64,000 nt of DNA from Gavia stellata (lineage: Eukaryota > Chordata > Aves > Gaviiformes > Gaviidae), in the NCBI RefSeq assembly GCF_030936135.1, contig NC_082595.1, positions 18,489,930-18,553,929 on the forward strand, written 5' to 3'. A program made the position numbers and the translations under genes. Numbering within the stretch: position 1 is the stretch's first letter; each line of letters opens with the position of its first letter. A model generated the notes under the pieces. It was not told the origin of the DNA. It saw only the letters and a list, made by a program, of their open reading frames with translations, and did no database searches. Positions 23,369-36,300 of this stretch are shown in pieces.

Positions 23369-26359
23369 GACGTGTAGGTCACAAACCTCTTCCTGCATAC
23401 TTTCGGTGCTAGATTTTTACTTTTGAGGAGGGTCACAACAGGTGCTTGCTCTTACATCTGACTTGGTGCTTGTTTTCTTTGCTAGTTGCTGACTCCTGCA
23501 TAGTGCAATGTGGCTGCTCAAATCTGAAATGCTGGCATATAAGAATGCCAGGTATGGTTTATTCAACTCATTTCAAAACTGAGTTTTCAGACGCTTATCC
23601 CACCTAAGGTTTCCCTCATGTCTTACCACTACCCACCTCACAGATTTTATCTCCTCAGTTTTTGCACTGATCTTCCTCTACGCCCTCAGCTGTTCCGTTA
23701 AATTTGTGCAACAGCTTTCTTTGTAGACTCTTTCACTGAGAGCAGCCAACTCTCTCCTGTCTGGCTTTTTGTATCTTTGCAAATCTCACAGGAAACTTTC
23801 TCTCTCAGTATTCTCTATTCTTCAGACATGTTTGCATATGCACTTGTTAACATCATCACCATCGCTGTACTCTGTACCTGCCTTGTGCCAACACCACAAG
23901 ACATTTTAGGCCTGTTTTTGTGAATGACAAAACTAAAGTTCTACTGACTTTTAGATCTGACCTGTTCCCTTCACCTTGCCTTTTTCTATGTCTTCCTTAC
24001 TTTATCTAGCCACAGCCAGCCACAAAACATGCAGTAGTCTAAAGGCGATCCCATGCAGTGTTTTACACCATGCTGCATGCCATAAAAAAATATAATGAGG
24101 TTTATCAGGGATAGAAAGCATGCATGCACCACTTACTGGCAAGGTGTTTGTTAAAATCATTCTTACTTGACATCTGACAGCAGGGAGTTTGGACTGCTTT
24201 TACTGTAGTCCAGAAAATTACTCCTGTACCTGATACTGATTTTGCAAAGTAGCAGCATAGTGAGACTATCTTCTGCATTTTTTGCTACTGCTGCTTTTAG
24301 TAAGGCTGAGAGTAGCTGCAGCAGTTCTCAAGCTGCCTGGCAGAAGACTCAAAAAGGTACCTTAAATCAAGCATATGGCCATGTTGGAACAGAAAAGAGA
24401 AAGATACTGATGACCTCTCCTGTTTTACCCGAGTGATAGAAATTTCTTGCTCACTTTGTCAATTTTTCAAGATCCTGAAAAGATCCTAAAGGTCATGCAC
24501 ATCTGTAATCAAAGTTACTCTGAGATACATACTGGGAGCACTGGCCCAGTTCTTGAGCGTGGATGGATCGAGTGCTTTCTAATATCCTTCCTCTAACAAA
24601 AAGGTAGTCAACAAATACCAACTGACCAGCCAAGAAGAATAACATGGAAGAACTGCGCAATCACAAGGGCTGACTAGGAGTCAGAGGAGGGCACAAAAGG
24701 CACTCTTCTGCTCTTTTAATAACCCATTTTACCAGTGGTGCAATCCTGCACAGAATGGAGATCACACAACCTCGTACAAGATGCTCAGCTCAGATGCATG
24801 GAAAACAGCACTTCTGAAGCCTCTGACTGTAGCTCTGCAGCCTGTGGCAGAAGCAATGGCCCAGGCAGTGTTCATCTGTGATGTGGAAAAGTAGCACATT
24901 GTCCTGAGCAGCTACCACTTTCAGTCCAGTGCAGGACAAGAAGCAAATGTCCTTCCAGGCTTACACTTACCCTTTAAGCCTACTCAGCAAGCCCTTCCTC
25001 ATCCTCAGATATATTGGTACCTTCCAGACAACACCAAAATATCATCTGCAAATATTTGAGCCATTCTTTCTGGAGATGTAAATAGAAGGCTGACACATAA
25101 GTGACATTTCTGAGAATACTCAAAAAAATCAGCCATTACAATATTATATGATTCTGTGAAGATTTGTTGTGAATCTTGATCTCTTCTCTTCCTCCCCAAA
25201 TTCCTTCTAGCAAGCACATGCTTGATGTCCTGGTTTTCACAGTCTTGCTTGTAGTTACAAACCCCGAGTCTCACCTGTAATTTGTTTTATATAATATATC
25301 TTTCGTATAAACATTAAATGCTATATGTTTAGTCCGTAATGTTTCAGCATGGTTATACTTATTGTGCTTTGTATAAACTATCTGATTTTAATGCAGTTAA
25401 AATGTCAAAATGTAGCTCAGACGTGTCTATTTCCTGATCTTAAATGAAAGAGGAAACTTGAGTATATATACTTTTTAGTGTCTTTGCATCTTTTCTTTCT
25501 CATATATATTGTTATAGAAGGCTTTTTGCTTTTCCATTTTAAACATAATTCAGTAATGAATACATTGAAAAAGCAGAGTTAAGACTGAGCAATAAGCAGC
25601 ATAACTTTTTTTTTTTAAGACTGTGTTCAGGATGAAATCTTTAAACTGGAATTGGTCTATCCTTTGCATATTAAGTTTTGCATCTCGCCAGTAAAACCAT
25701 GAGTTTATGCTAGACAGTTCAAACCACCTCCCAGAAAAACATAAATTAGCACATTACCAGAACTGTTCCAGTGGTGCAATACCTGTTTGAAGGCTGCCTA
25801 ATGTGTAATAGTACGAACACTCTCCTGGCAAAAAAAAATCACACGGCAGTGTGAGAAGACATTACCATCTGACAGTGTATAAAGGCATCCTATTCAGAAA
25901 TTTAGTGGGTTTATTCCCCTTTATCTCATATTCTGCAACAAAATAGGTGAATTACAAACTTTTTATAGACCCAAAGTGATTTGGTTGTTTTCTCCACTGG
26001 TGAGAGAACAGAGAGGAACATTCGATGTAGTCCTGTACAAGAAAATAATTAAATAAACAGGTCTCGAGAACGACCTGTACGAAGAAGGTACTCCCATCTT
26101 TCGTAGGAAAACCACAAACAATAAAGAGACTCACACACTTGCTCCCTTTACAATTGTTTATTTCGAAGAGTCCTTATCAGAAACACCTGTTTACTGCCTT
26201 TTAAATTAGCTTAGCAGCTGAGCAAAGGAGGAAACTAGATTTATGCAAGCTGCTGGTGTAGTGATCTGTAACTGGTAGCAGCTGGTTCAATAAGCAATTC
26301 GGCTTGCTGGGAAGGGGTTGGGGAGTATCCCTCCAAGGGACGAACGTGACTTGGTGCTC
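23369..26359. other. Intergenic DNA between KCNK16 and KCNK17
   Basis: About 3 kb of AT-rich sequence with no recognisable gene, RNA or transposon. Short open frames on both strands lack protein-like features. KCNK17 regulatory sequence probably lies toward the right end. Confidence 0.6.
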
Positions 26360-27330
26360 ATTCTGGCACAGACACGCGCGGCACAGAGAAGGGAGCCCTA
26401 GGGCAGTTTTGCTCTCCGGAGAAGACAGGTAGGAGACGGAGGGCGAGAGCAGCGGGGCGGGCTGCCGCAGGGGAAGCGGCAGAAGCAGCGGCCCGGCCCG
26501 GCCCAGCCCGCCTCTGGGCTTCCCTCCGCGCCGCGGAGGGTAGGAAGGGGCAGGTTGGGGGCAGGCCTGGGGGAGGTGCTGGGGGCCGGCCGGGCGCCCT
26601 GCCCTGCGCCCTGCCCCGCGCACCCTCCTCCCGCGGGCGGCCCCGCTGCCGCCCCCGGCGCAGCAGCTTCTTCAGCCCCGGGGGCGGCAGCGGGAGCGAT
26701 GGTGGCGGCGCGGCGGCCGCAGCAGCGGCGGCGGCGGCACTGGGGGGTACCGGTGCTGCTGGTGGTTTACCTGGGCTATGTGGGGCTGGGCGCTGGCGTG
26801 CTGCAGGCGCTGGAGCGGCCGGCCGAGGTGCAGGCGGCCCAGCATCTCCTCCAGCAGCACTGGGAGCTGCTCGCCAACCACACCTGCCTGCGGGGGCCCG
26901 CCCTGCAGCGGCTCATCGAGGTGAGCCCGGGGGTCCGCCCGCCCCTCCGCCGGCACGGCTGCGAGCTGCCGGGGCAGGTGCTGCCTTCGTCCCGGGGTGG
27001 CGGGGGGCCGGTGACAGCAACAATCTGGCCTCCTGCCTGCCAGTAATCTTCTTGAGAAGACAATCCAAAACTCTTCTCCTATCTCTATCTAGGCGCACAC
27101 GTAACCCTGCCCCGAAGAAGCTGCCCGCAGCGTGGGAAAAGCTTTCCGCCCCGCGGGCAGCTTCCTCAGGGCAGGAGCGTGTAGTGCCGCGTCCTTCTGT
27201 GCCTCCGGGCGAGCGGGGCTTTCCCGAGCTTATCACTGGCCATTTCGGGCCGTGTTTTCTTTCTGCTGATAAAGAGTTTCTCTTGTTCGCCCCTGTCCTC
27301 GCCCAAGTTGTGGCGTTCGCGGGTTTTTAA
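26360..27330 (+). promoter_or_regulatory. KCNK17: CpG island promoter of KCNK17
   Basis: The only strongly GC- and CpG-rich segment of the window, beginning near the 'gacacgcgcggcac' stretch at 26371 and fading after about 27,330. It contains a GC box GGGGCGGG at 26454-26461 and further GC-rich blocks up to the start codon. I see no TATA box, which is usual for CpG-island promoters with dispersed start sites. It covers the 5' UTR, exon 1 and the first few hundred bases of intron 1. Confidence 0.85.
26699..26920 (+). CDS. KCNK17: KCNK17 exon 1
   Basis: 74 codons: basic N-terminus ([11 protein letters not shown]), M1, and the first cap helix with NHTC at 60-63. Very GC-rich because it sits in the CpG island, unlike exons 2-5. 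Donor GTGAGC at 26921. Confidence 0.92.
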
Positions 27331-30300
27331 GCGGCGCGTCCTGACGGGAGACTGTGGCAGAGCTTCCCATTACCTGGGGTTAACTGCAGGTGGGTTTGGT
27401 TTGCTGTTGAACGTACAAAGAATGAGTTATAGTCTGTGACATCTTACAAGTGGTAAATTCTAATGGAAAGGCTTTGTTGTGGTAAGTTTTAATTTGGTTT
27501 TTATATCGGTGTCAAACTCTTTCAGTTGCTTGTTATTTGAAGGGAAATGGAAAAATCCTGGCAGCACAACTTAAGATACCCTTAAAAATGCTTCTGACAA
27601 TATTTGCAGGATGGTTGCAAAATGTAAGCAGGACCAAATGCAGTCTCATTAAAGTACAAGCGGCTGCATTTTATGATACAGATAGGAGCAAAATGAGATA
27701 AATGGGTTCTCTCCTCGCTCAATTTTTCTTTTGAAAAAGAAAACCCTACAATATTGAAGTGACTTGGATATTTACCCAAACTATTCTAGTTTGGTAGGTG
27801 CTGGTGGCTGAATACTTACTGCCTGCTTTGGTCTGTCTGCCTCAAATAGATGTTGCCAAACTAACTTGTTTTCGTGTAAAAACAGTGTTTGGTCGTAGCT
27901 GGCCGCTGTATCTCAAAGGACCTAAAAGAGAGTTGGATAAGTGTTTCCAATTTTTTTCCAGCAGAGAGAAAGACACAAAACCCATCAAATAATCCTGTTA
28001 GGAGTTTCAGCAGGGTTCTGGCAGACAAAATTATGCTGATAACCTATGTCAGGCTCTCATCCCTTGACTTTCTAGAGGGTAAATTCTCTGGGGCAGTCAG
28101 TAGTACAGTGAGGATATGATATAAATTTGGGCTCTTGAAAGTTACTGTTGTATCTGCTCTTATTTATATATTGTGTGCTGTGTACTGAGCTAGCTGTGGA
28201 ATACAAATAGTCTGAGAGAAGTGAGAAATACATCAGAGAAGACCAGTCTGGCACCTCGTAAAGGCAGCTCTAAGCTGAGCTGCGTTCAGCAGCAGTCTAT
28301 TGAACAGTGAGCGCTAGGCATGGCTCTTGCCCTGGGGTTGGAAGGGTTTCACTCGATGAATGACAGTAACGAGGCGATAGTAGTGGAGGGAAGCTGATAA
28401 TCACAACTGAGTAGGTAGAAGCGTCTTTCCAATGTCGTTCTGATAGTTTGTTTTACTGTAGGGTGACATCTACTAATTCTTGATACTGTCTGGTAGTTAA
28501 GGGAATAGGTCAGCCATCCAAATAGCTTTAGACCAGATGCTGTTATAATACGCTGTGTGAGTACTTAATTGTGACCTGAGCAAGCCCTAGATGAAGCTAC
28601 AATGAAGTTTCATTTCATTTTACAAAGTGTCTGTGCATGCCTTCATGCTTTGAGAAACCATAGTCTGAGTTTGAATGGCTTTGTATGCTACTTTTAATAA
28701 CTTTCACAGTGAGAAATTAAATGGATAATCCACAGGACTGCTTCTTTCCTACACTCTTTTCTAATTTCCTGTGTGGCAATTGCTCGGTTACTTTAAGTGT
28801 GCTCAAAAAATGAGATGTTTTTCTATGCAGTAAATTGTTCTTGCAGTAAATTGCACACAGTTTATCAGGCAGTGTCATTGCTGGTCCTCTTCAGATAACA
28901 AACTTGTATTCTAGATACACAGCTGATTATTTGCTAATTAAGAAAGACATATAAAAAGTGCTTGTGAAAACATAAAGCAGTGTGTGAATTTTAATTGCTC
29001 TGACATTACTGTCGATTCCTCATTGTTTTCTTACAGCTTTTTCATCCTAGATAATTCTAAACTCTGTTTATTTTAAGTGTATAGGGACCAATATGGAATA
29101 AAATCCCAGTTTGCTAAGCAATGTACAAACATCACTTTACAACCTGTTTATTGCTTAGTTCCTAGTTACCAACCGGGAGTGGAAATCCACTGTTCAGCCC
29201 TTGCACAGATGGAGAGCAACAGAGAGCTTCTGCTTTGAGGAGCTAGCAGGAGAGCAAGGCGTGAGGATGGGCAGGAGGAAAGGCAAAGAGACCATGCTGC
29301 GGTAGCTAGGCCAGTGAATTCTTGTTCGGTGATTTCTATGGTTCAGATCCTTTCCAGGGAATAAGTAATTTTCTAGTTGACAAAAGACAGAAGGAGATAG
29401 AAATAGCAGACCAACAACAAACTGAACAGCAGAAGAGAAAGTGTTAGAAAGTGTGTGACATCTGTAGTGGTGGGTTCCTTCTTTCCACAGCTGTTTTTCT
29501 TGCCTGGAGGGACTGGCTGGCTCTTCCCCTGCGGGATGCTGAACAGTTCCACGTTTCCTAAATACTTGAGGGTAGCATGTGCAAATACTTTATGGATAAG
29601 CAAACAAAAAATGCATGCACATGTATTATACATGCATGTATATGGGGAAGACTAATTTGCATTTTTCTTGGCTTTTGTTACTCATGCTTAGAACGAGGAC
29701 AACAGAAGGACTCTGGCCACGTGTCCCTCTACTGTGCATCCAGTAACATCTACTTGAGGAAGACATAAATTTGGTTTTGTTGACCCATCTAACTGTAGGT
29801 TATTTTTCTGACATTGTATACAGTGTGTGATGTGAACGCTTGTTCACTAGGAACAAGACTGAGAGCAAACAGTTCCTCAGGAGCCATTAGGCAACATACG
29901 AAGAGGGCAATATCTGGCTTTTTATTATAAATATGGTGGTGGTCTTCACATGCCAAAATTACTTGCTGTGAGGTCACATCAAAGAAAGGTCTCAATAATA
30001 ATAATACTTGCAGGAGACGAAACAGATGCAGTAAGGCAGGTTTCAGATGTTATACCCTCAGTACAGTGAAGAACAGTAGCTGGACTTGGTTGGGGAAAAA
30101 AGTACCTAAGAATTTCTGTCTGGGCAAAAATAATGTTGGTTCTGGATTTGAAGAGCATCAAGGGAGTGAGGCTGCACACAAAGAGGGCACTTTCTGTACT
30201 GGCATATCTCTTAGAGCTGAGACCCTCTCTGACCTTTTGGGGGTGTGGGGCACCTAGACATACTCGCCTGTGTGATGCACTTCTAGTGCGTAAGTCTCTC

Positions 30301-33300
30301 AGTTCTACTGCCTAGGTGAGCTCTCCTCCAAACTCACTCCTTTTCCTGCATCATTTTCAGTGGTTACAGGCACCAGTGTAGCTGTAGCTGCTGTACTTTT
30401 CTGTGTCTCTTTAGTCAGATGATTGGCTGTATGGCCAGGCTCGGAACAGTGCATTTTCTGTGTTAGGCTGTTACCATGATATCCTTTTCATGCTACCATT
30501 CCTTTTTTGCCATAATCTTTTTTGTTATATATGTATTTCCCTAATACAGCTGTTTTCTGTATTTATTACATTGTTCTATCCACTTTCTATCATTGTAGGT
30601 GCATAATGCTATGTAAATCCAGTTACTTACATAAACTGGGAAGGAGAAAATGAAAACTGAGCTAAATGAAATATTTTTTTGCCTAGCAAGATTTAAGGTG
30701 TAGTGAAAATGACCTAATTCTAAAGGGCAGACCACAAACTAAAAGCCTGCAAGTGGATCTAGATACTCTTATCTCCAGAGTCAACAGCTAGAGCTATATG
30801 GAGAGTTCTAGTTCATGTTTATAAGAGCAATGAGATCCCAGGTGACTGAAAGATCCTCATCAATACCTTGGCTTGCACTGACATTGAACCAGCAGAGATT
30901 TGTACCAGCTGTCAGGAAACACAACCCTGAAAATACAGTTTGCTAAAACCATCTTCTCCACAGATGATGCAGCAGTGAGGTCAGTGTCAGAGGAGATCGC
31001 CTGTTGGTGATAAGGTACTTTAAGGAACAGCATTGGCTCTTGGTATTACGGGGCAGTGACAGCTGTATAGAACCCACTTTAGTCAAATATTCATTGGCTT
31101 GTCACAGATGAAATAGGGTTGATACCCTGTAATTGTTCTTAACAATTTCCTTCTTATCAAAATATACTACTACTTTGGTTAAGTTATAACCAGTTCATTC
31201 TTCTCCAGACCTATTAATTATAAAGAACTGTGGGTACATTACCAAGAGTGTGCATTCTATGCTTATAATATCCTATTATACTAGGCCTTTGATGGAAGTT
31301 GTTAAAGAGAAATATTCTATAAGGCAGTAGGCATATAGTATTCTGTAAGGCAATAGGCTAGCACTATATTGTTGGACTTCTTGGAAGGGGAGGAGAAGAC
31401 CTACTGATGAACTGTTGTTTCTGGTTAGTTGACTTGCTCCTAGGTCTTCTGGTCAATGATGTAGCATCTATACATGTGTTTAAAAAAAGAAGGGGGGGGA
31501 AGCATAGGAACCTATTATAGTTATATACCTCTGCCTAAAGAGATATGTTCTTTGATATTATCAAATTCTCAGTTACAGCTGGTCAGGCTTAGCAGGAAGT
31601 AACAAGTAAGGAAGTGTAGCAAGCTGGAATTAACTGATAACTGCCTCAATAACCTGTCCAACCAGGATGGTTTGAGACACACTACTAGCAGTGGGTATCT
31701 AAAGACTTGGGGGGGGGGTGCTTCTAAAAAGAGAAATTGTAGTTCTTGACAGTTGTTTGAAGATGTGGGTTACTCTTACAGGTACTTGTTCATCATACTC
31801 TATCCTTTTCAAATGCAACTAAAAAAAATAACTAATAGAGAAATAATCTTTCAATTTTACAAGGATGATGCAATGCAGCCTGCTGTGCTCTGTTCTGTAG
31901 ATTATACAAGCAGTTCCTTTCAACAGATCCTACTTATTTCTGTTGCAGCCCAGCTCACAAGCTACTTTTATAATTGGGATTTGGGAAATGACTGGAATTC
32001 AGCAATGTTTTGTCCCCTGAATTGTGCCACAGATTCTTCCTTGATATAAAAGCTTATTTTTTGAAAAAGTACTAGTGGCTTAGAGTAGCATTGGTTGCAG
32101 TATTACCGTACTTGACTACATCTCTTGCTCCTTTTCTGTTGGGAAAGTAAGTCTAGATGAATTCTAGAAACCATAGTGCAGGCCCAGCTGCAAAGTAAAA
32201 GTGGTTTTGCTGATAGGGTTCACTTAGTTTAGAGGAACTAATAACAATTATATTAGTAAACATGGTTGGGGGAGATGGGGAGGCAGTTATTTGATCAGGT
32301 CTCAGGTTATTCCAGTGACATGAAGTTAAAACAGCTGGATTCCATTGAATTCATAATGTACCTTGTGCCTGCTCTTCTTTTGATCAGAATTCAGATTAAG
32401 TTTCCACTCCAGGCAAGGACAGGGGATCAGAGCTCATGGCTGGGAAAGGTGTGATTCATAATCTATTTTTTTAATTATTTTGAAGTTAATTGACCTTCAT
32501 CCTCACAATCTGAGCCCAAGGTTACTGTTAATTGTTTTCGTCTGATTTACACCTGGTATTCTGTGAGACTTAAATGAATGTTTATATACCAACATTGCAC
32601 AGAATTTCCAGAGCACAAAGTTTGAGTTTATATTTTCTCATTAATCTAAATGGTAGTTTGGTGCCTTGAGAACGCCTCCTTGATAGATTACAAAGGTGAG
32701 GAGATGAACTGTCTGAAATGAGGCAATTTTCAGGAGGGCACGTGCTCTCTGGAAAAGTTGGTTTTTGTATATGAACATGTAAACTTCAGCTAAACTTGGG
32801 AATGAAATTTCTTACCCCAGTCCATTTGCATGCTTTTTTGCCTTCCTTAAGAACTGCTTTCAAGTACAATTAGGAAATACTGCTTTTGCCTGCAAAAGTA
32901 TCTCAAGATTACTATGAACTCTGGCCAAAATGGCATAGTTCAGAAGCATAGGGCAATGGCACTGATTGGAGCTGTAGTTTATAAAAGGGTCATTTGTATG
33001 ACTCCTTCCATGATGCTTTCCTCCAGAAAAAGTGGTTTGTCTCTCTCTTTTTTTTCTTTTTTCCAGAAACAAGACATTTTGAGCTTGAGAGTCAGGAATT
33101 CTTACGGAGATCCTTGGTAGGGTCATAATTTTCTAGGGCGTCACTTTATATCTTGTTGGGGGGGGGGGAAGAGAGAGTAGAATCGGCCTGATTAATCATT
33201 TATATAAAGGTTTTTTGTTGTATTTTTGTTTACATATACACATGCGATCATTCCTTATTGCTGATCTTAAATGCCTTTTTGAAAGCTGTATCCTAGTCAC

Positions 33301-36300
33301 ATGCATTTGTGACTCCGCACAGAGGTGAAAGACGAAATTTTTAGTTGGTGTTAAGGAGGTCAGAGTAAATAATGTTTCTTGCTTTTGCAGCACTTGATGA
33401 TCAGAAGCTGTGCTGCAGCCACAAGCTGGTGTTGGAGGGGCCCACATGGCAAGAGGGTTTTAGAAGAGAGGAAATATGTAAGCTGAGAAAGCTGGCAGTT
33501 GCCCAGAACTGGTAACACAGCACACATGGTAAATGAGAAAGTCTTATGGGTATGGCTGAAGGATAGAGCAGGTCCACAGCAAACGGAAAAGAATAAACCT
33601 ATATTTTGCAGGGAAGAAAAAGATGTAAGTCTCAAATGTCAGAGGGAACTGAACTCTGTAGGCTTGGTCTGCATTAAGCTTTTGGATACTTAAGTGCATG
33701 TCCTGGTAGAACTAGCAAGCTCACTTCTCTTTTTTTGTTGTGTTTGTTTTGTTTTTTTAAACTAGACAATATGAACAAAAGAGTTCTTTTGAGAGTATAA
33801 TACAACCATGTGGTTTAATTTTTGCTAGTATGACTGTAACTACATTGGGTCTGTTGGCGCAAAGCTGTGTAGATTGGGACTTTTCCAGGATAGATGAGGC
33901 ACTCATTAACAGTCATTTGTGGAAGTACAGCCCCAGAGCTGTGAAGGGCTAAAAGGTAGTCAGGCTGAAACAGTGATTTTTTTTTTAATTTTTTAACTCC
34001 AGTAAGGAAACTGGGACAATGTTGTGTTTGGATGCTCCTGCAGGAAGAACCAGCAATGATCATTCTAATTGATAGTAGAAGAGAAGGAAAGAAGGGGTAT
34101 TGCTGTCCTAAAATAGTGTTGTTAAGTCAGAGATACATTAGATAAGGGAGTCAGCAGAAATCCACAGCTTCCTCATGGAGTTACCAGTGAGCTTGAATTA
34201 AAGGAGGGAATTCCCTGCAGAAGGATGCAGACTTTGATTTGTACTGGGATATGTTGATCTGACACAAAGTGTGCATTTGCAAGTATTAGCTTATGATGTT
34301 CCTAACTGAAACTTCAGAGTTTATGGTTGAGCAAAACAGAGCTGGAGGCCCTGTTTAGGTATTCTGAGGCATGTTTTATCACAAGGGTAACAGGACAGAC
34401 ACCTACATTTAAATAGACCACTTGAAAAAGAAGTCATGCTGGTTTTTAATCACCAGCTATGGCAACATTTGACCATGCAAGTAGGCTTTGCATGGTGCTA
34501 CCAAGAAACAGAACAGCCTAATCAATGAGAAAATGTGGCAGTCTACAAATAAAGTTTCATTGACTCATGAAGGCCTAAGAATCTAAAATACACTAATTTA
34601 TATAAATCCTATAGCAGTTACAATAGTTTCCATAGAAACTTTTATCTGCAGTTTAAAATGATATAAGCATTGTCAGCTAGAGATGTAGTAGTTGCTATGA
34701 ACTGTAAATTATTACCATTTTAGAGGAGGGAAAATAAGTGCAGAGAAGTTGTTACCGAAACTCGTAACCAAGAAAACTCTCCAAACCAAATGATAGTTTA
34801 GAAAGCCGACGTTGGTTTATTGCAGCGCTGGGTGCATGGGGGATTTTTCCTCCTAGCATGCACACCCAATTGAAATCATGACAAGTATTTAAACAGTTAA
34901 CAAAGTTAGTTACACTTACTGCTCCCACCCCTCGATGAACTATTGGTTAGTATCTTTCTTACTTCATCTTAAAGATACAGTTCTCTTTTAATTCACTACG
35001 CATGCCCAGAGAGTAGGGGGCTTATTTGGGTTGGGGGCTTTTCTAGCTGGGAGGTGTGGTTTTTAACATTATAATGAGGTAGGTCAGCCTTAGGACACCC
35101 TTTTGGGGCATTTCACTGACTTTGCTGTTTGGTATGTAGACAATACCAAGTCTCAAGGTTGTATATCAGTCATTGTCAGGAGACCCAGAAGCTCCTCCAA
35201 GGTGCTATATCTCATTATACAGTTTATCTCAAGGTAAACAACATCAACATAACCCAATACAGCCAGTCACCACAGCCAGCCCATTTCCAGGAAAACTAAT
35301 GCATATTTCAGTTTGTGATGCAGTATCTTCTTAACGTCTCTGTACAAAGTTTGCACAAAAGGAGTCTGTTCTTTGTATGCTAAATAAATTGTTTAAGTCT
35401 TTGGTATCAAAGTGAAATTACTTTTCTATGCTGTGTAGCTTGTCTGTCAGTAGAAACCACAGCAGAACTGAGTTATGTTTCTTTCTGATTATTTTAACCA
35501 CCCACCTGTTTCCGTACTATTCTTTGAGTTGCACACATGACCTTCCAGGTTCCCAAAACATGAAGCCTAAGCTCCCCAATTTCAATATTTGTTGTGTTTG
35601 AGCCGTTGGCAGTGTTGACTGGGGTCTTCAACAGCAGGTATCTGCCTGATTTAACACTGGATTTGAGATGCTACTTCTACTAGGTGCCTTTTAATGCATT
35701 AGCTTTTGGAGTAGACACTGTATAAATGACTAGCCTAATTAAGAGAAAAAGGAAAACCCCTAGGATTTCACATTGAAAGCAGGCTAAGGGAACCAAGCAG
35801 ATGTGACCCAACATGTATGATTCAGTTCCTCTTCAGTAAATCTTAAAGTATATTTTAGCCTGTGTGTTCAAGTTTTTTGAAAATCAGCAGCAGAGACATA
35901 TCAGTGCTTCTTCAATGGGAAAAGCAGGGAGAATTCAGCTGTTCTATTAGTGTTTATTAGCTGGGTTTTTCCTGTGTTCTGTCAAAAATTATAAACCACT
36001 TCTGCTTTTGGCTAGTGCTCTTTTTCATAGAAAAATTAGAAGTCTAGAACATATTAAATTAGGGCAAGTATACACTGATATTTTGCTGAATGCTCTCTCA
36101 GCCTTCAGGAGTTTGCAATCCAATGATTTCCTGTGCCAGAAATAATTTGTGTATTAATAGCTATCTATGGATTTCTTTCATGAATCCACCTCTGTGGGCA
36201 TATCTGTAGTAAGGCAAGCTCCCCTGATTCTTCTGAGAACAGTAGAACTAAGCTTTAATTTTCTATTATCATTGTTGCTGTGTCAAAGGTTGATTCTAGA

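Noticed and set aside
26201-26623. 140-codon minus-strand open frame upstream of KCNK17
   Set aside because: Pro/Arg/Gly-rich composition is what GC-rich island DNA gives in any frame; no recognisable domain.
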